Shown piece by piece: positions 5,818 to 6,057 of a stretch of DNA of 6,057 bases (position 1 is the first letter of the stretch; every line of letters begins with the position of its first letter). The stretch covers positions 1 through 6,057 of the forward strand of contig DEWI01000015.1 of NCBI GenBank assembly GCA_002363575.1, read 5' to 3'. This stretch comes from Verrucomicrobia bacterium UBA3214 (GTDB taxonomy: Bacteria; Verrucomicrobiota; Kiritimatiellia; RFP12; UBA1067). Under the pieces are notes generated by a model, which worked only from the letters and a program-made list of their open reading frames with translations, ran no database searches and had not been told where the DNA came from. Both the position numbers and the translations under genes were made by a program.

Positions 5818-5944
5818 CGGCCGCGCCGCCGCCTGCGGACGTTTCCGCCGTCCGCCGGCGCCGCGCCCCGCAGACCGCCAGACAGTTTCTTCCAAGGCGA
5901 AGCAAACCAATGGCAACGCATACAAACAAATAGGATGAAAAAAC
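5818..5944 (+). other. Gap between dnaB and the symporter gene, with hairpin
   Basis: A perfect 7-bp stem (5835-5841 with 5849-5855, 7-base loop) begins 17 bases after the dnaB stop. It has no T run directly behind it; the nearest T-rich patch (5884-5890) is about 30 bases away, so it is a poor intrinsic terminator. The GC-rich half gives way to an A-rich half from about 5890. That half includes a 7-codon frame (5910-5933, MATHTNK) whose TAG overlaps the AGGA ribosome site at 5932-5935. No TATAAT-like box was seen, so how the symporter gene is transcribed is unclear. Confidence 0.4.
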
Positions 5945-6057
5945 ATGGCAATCAAGATAATACTGACATTGGCGTTTCTGGCCGTAATGGTCGGAGTGGG
6001 AATATATTCGCGCAAGCATTCCGGTTCTGTTGACGGGTTTGTGCTGGGCGGCAGGAA
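5945..6057 (+). CDS. Sodium:solute symporter (SSS family), N-terminus only (3' end outside window)
   Basis: Only 37 complete codons are present before the window ends, with no stop. The text MAIKIILTLAFLAVMVG forms a first membrane helix (about residues 3-21). It is followed by VGIYSRKHSGSVDGFVLGGR, which fits the start of SSS-family (sodium:solute symporter) transporters, where a first helix is followed by a (Y)SR-K cluster and a D-(D/G)-F-x-LGGR motif. These proteins use the sodium gradient to import sugars, amino acids, carboxylates or vitamins; the substrate cannot be read from this fragment. AGGA at 5932-5935, nine bases upstream, supports the start. An overlapping ATG at 5935 is in another frame. 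Confidence 0.8.
   Translation, partial: MAIKIILTLAFLAVMVGVGIYSRKHSGSVDGFVLGGR

Noticed and set aside
4804..6015. Open minus-strand frame of 403 codons opposite dnaB
   Set aside because: Antisense to intact dnaB with all helicase motifs; composition is typical of a shadow frame and no start signal is seen.

Overview
The window reads as ordinary chromosomal DNA from a GC-rich Gram-negative bacterium. Evidence for an outer membrane is a signal-peptide-bearing beta-barrel protein ending in phenylalanine. PurL is the large, fused FGAM synthase type. Extended -10 promoters (TGn-TATAATAT) stand out sharply against the GC-rich background. Together with an alginate-export-like porin and an SSS-family transporter, this made me think of the PVC superphylum (Kiritimatiellota, Verrucomicrobia or Lentisphaerae, for example uncultured gut lineages). 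That assignment is inference from gene flavour only, and a proteobacterium is not excluded.

Layout from left to right. (1) The C-terminal glutaminase part of purL (+), cut by the left edge. (2) A 332-base gap that holds an orphan rightward extended -10 promoter, GC-rich foldable sequence, and a strong hairpin that best serves as terminator of the leftward porin gene. (3) A leftward outer-membrane porin gene (1053-2447). (4) A compact divergent promoter region (about 2448-2570) with two extended -10 boxes pointing away from each other and an inverted repeat between them. (5) A rightward run of three genes: a secreted or periplasmic protein with a small beta-rich domain and a charged helical tail, a PlsC-type acyltransferase, and replicative helicase DnaB. 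(6) A 127-base gap with a hairpin, then the first 37 codons of a sodium:solute symporter, cut by the right edge.

The genes do not form one obvious pathway. They cover purine synthesis, phospholipid or lysolipid acylation, replication, outer-membrane permeability and sodium-coupled uptake, a typical mixed housekeeping neighbourhood. The rightward trio has short gaps (67 and 42 bases) and may be one transcription unit starting at the promoter that almost touches the first ATG. No mobile element, CRISPR array, tRNA, rRNA or defence cassette was found. The points most worth a second look are the near-leaderless promoter at 2555-2563, its twin at 787-795 with no recognised gene behind it, the variant catalytic motifs of the acyltransferase, and the two-part helical tail of the secreted protein. 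I see no convincing evidence for a new multi-gene system.
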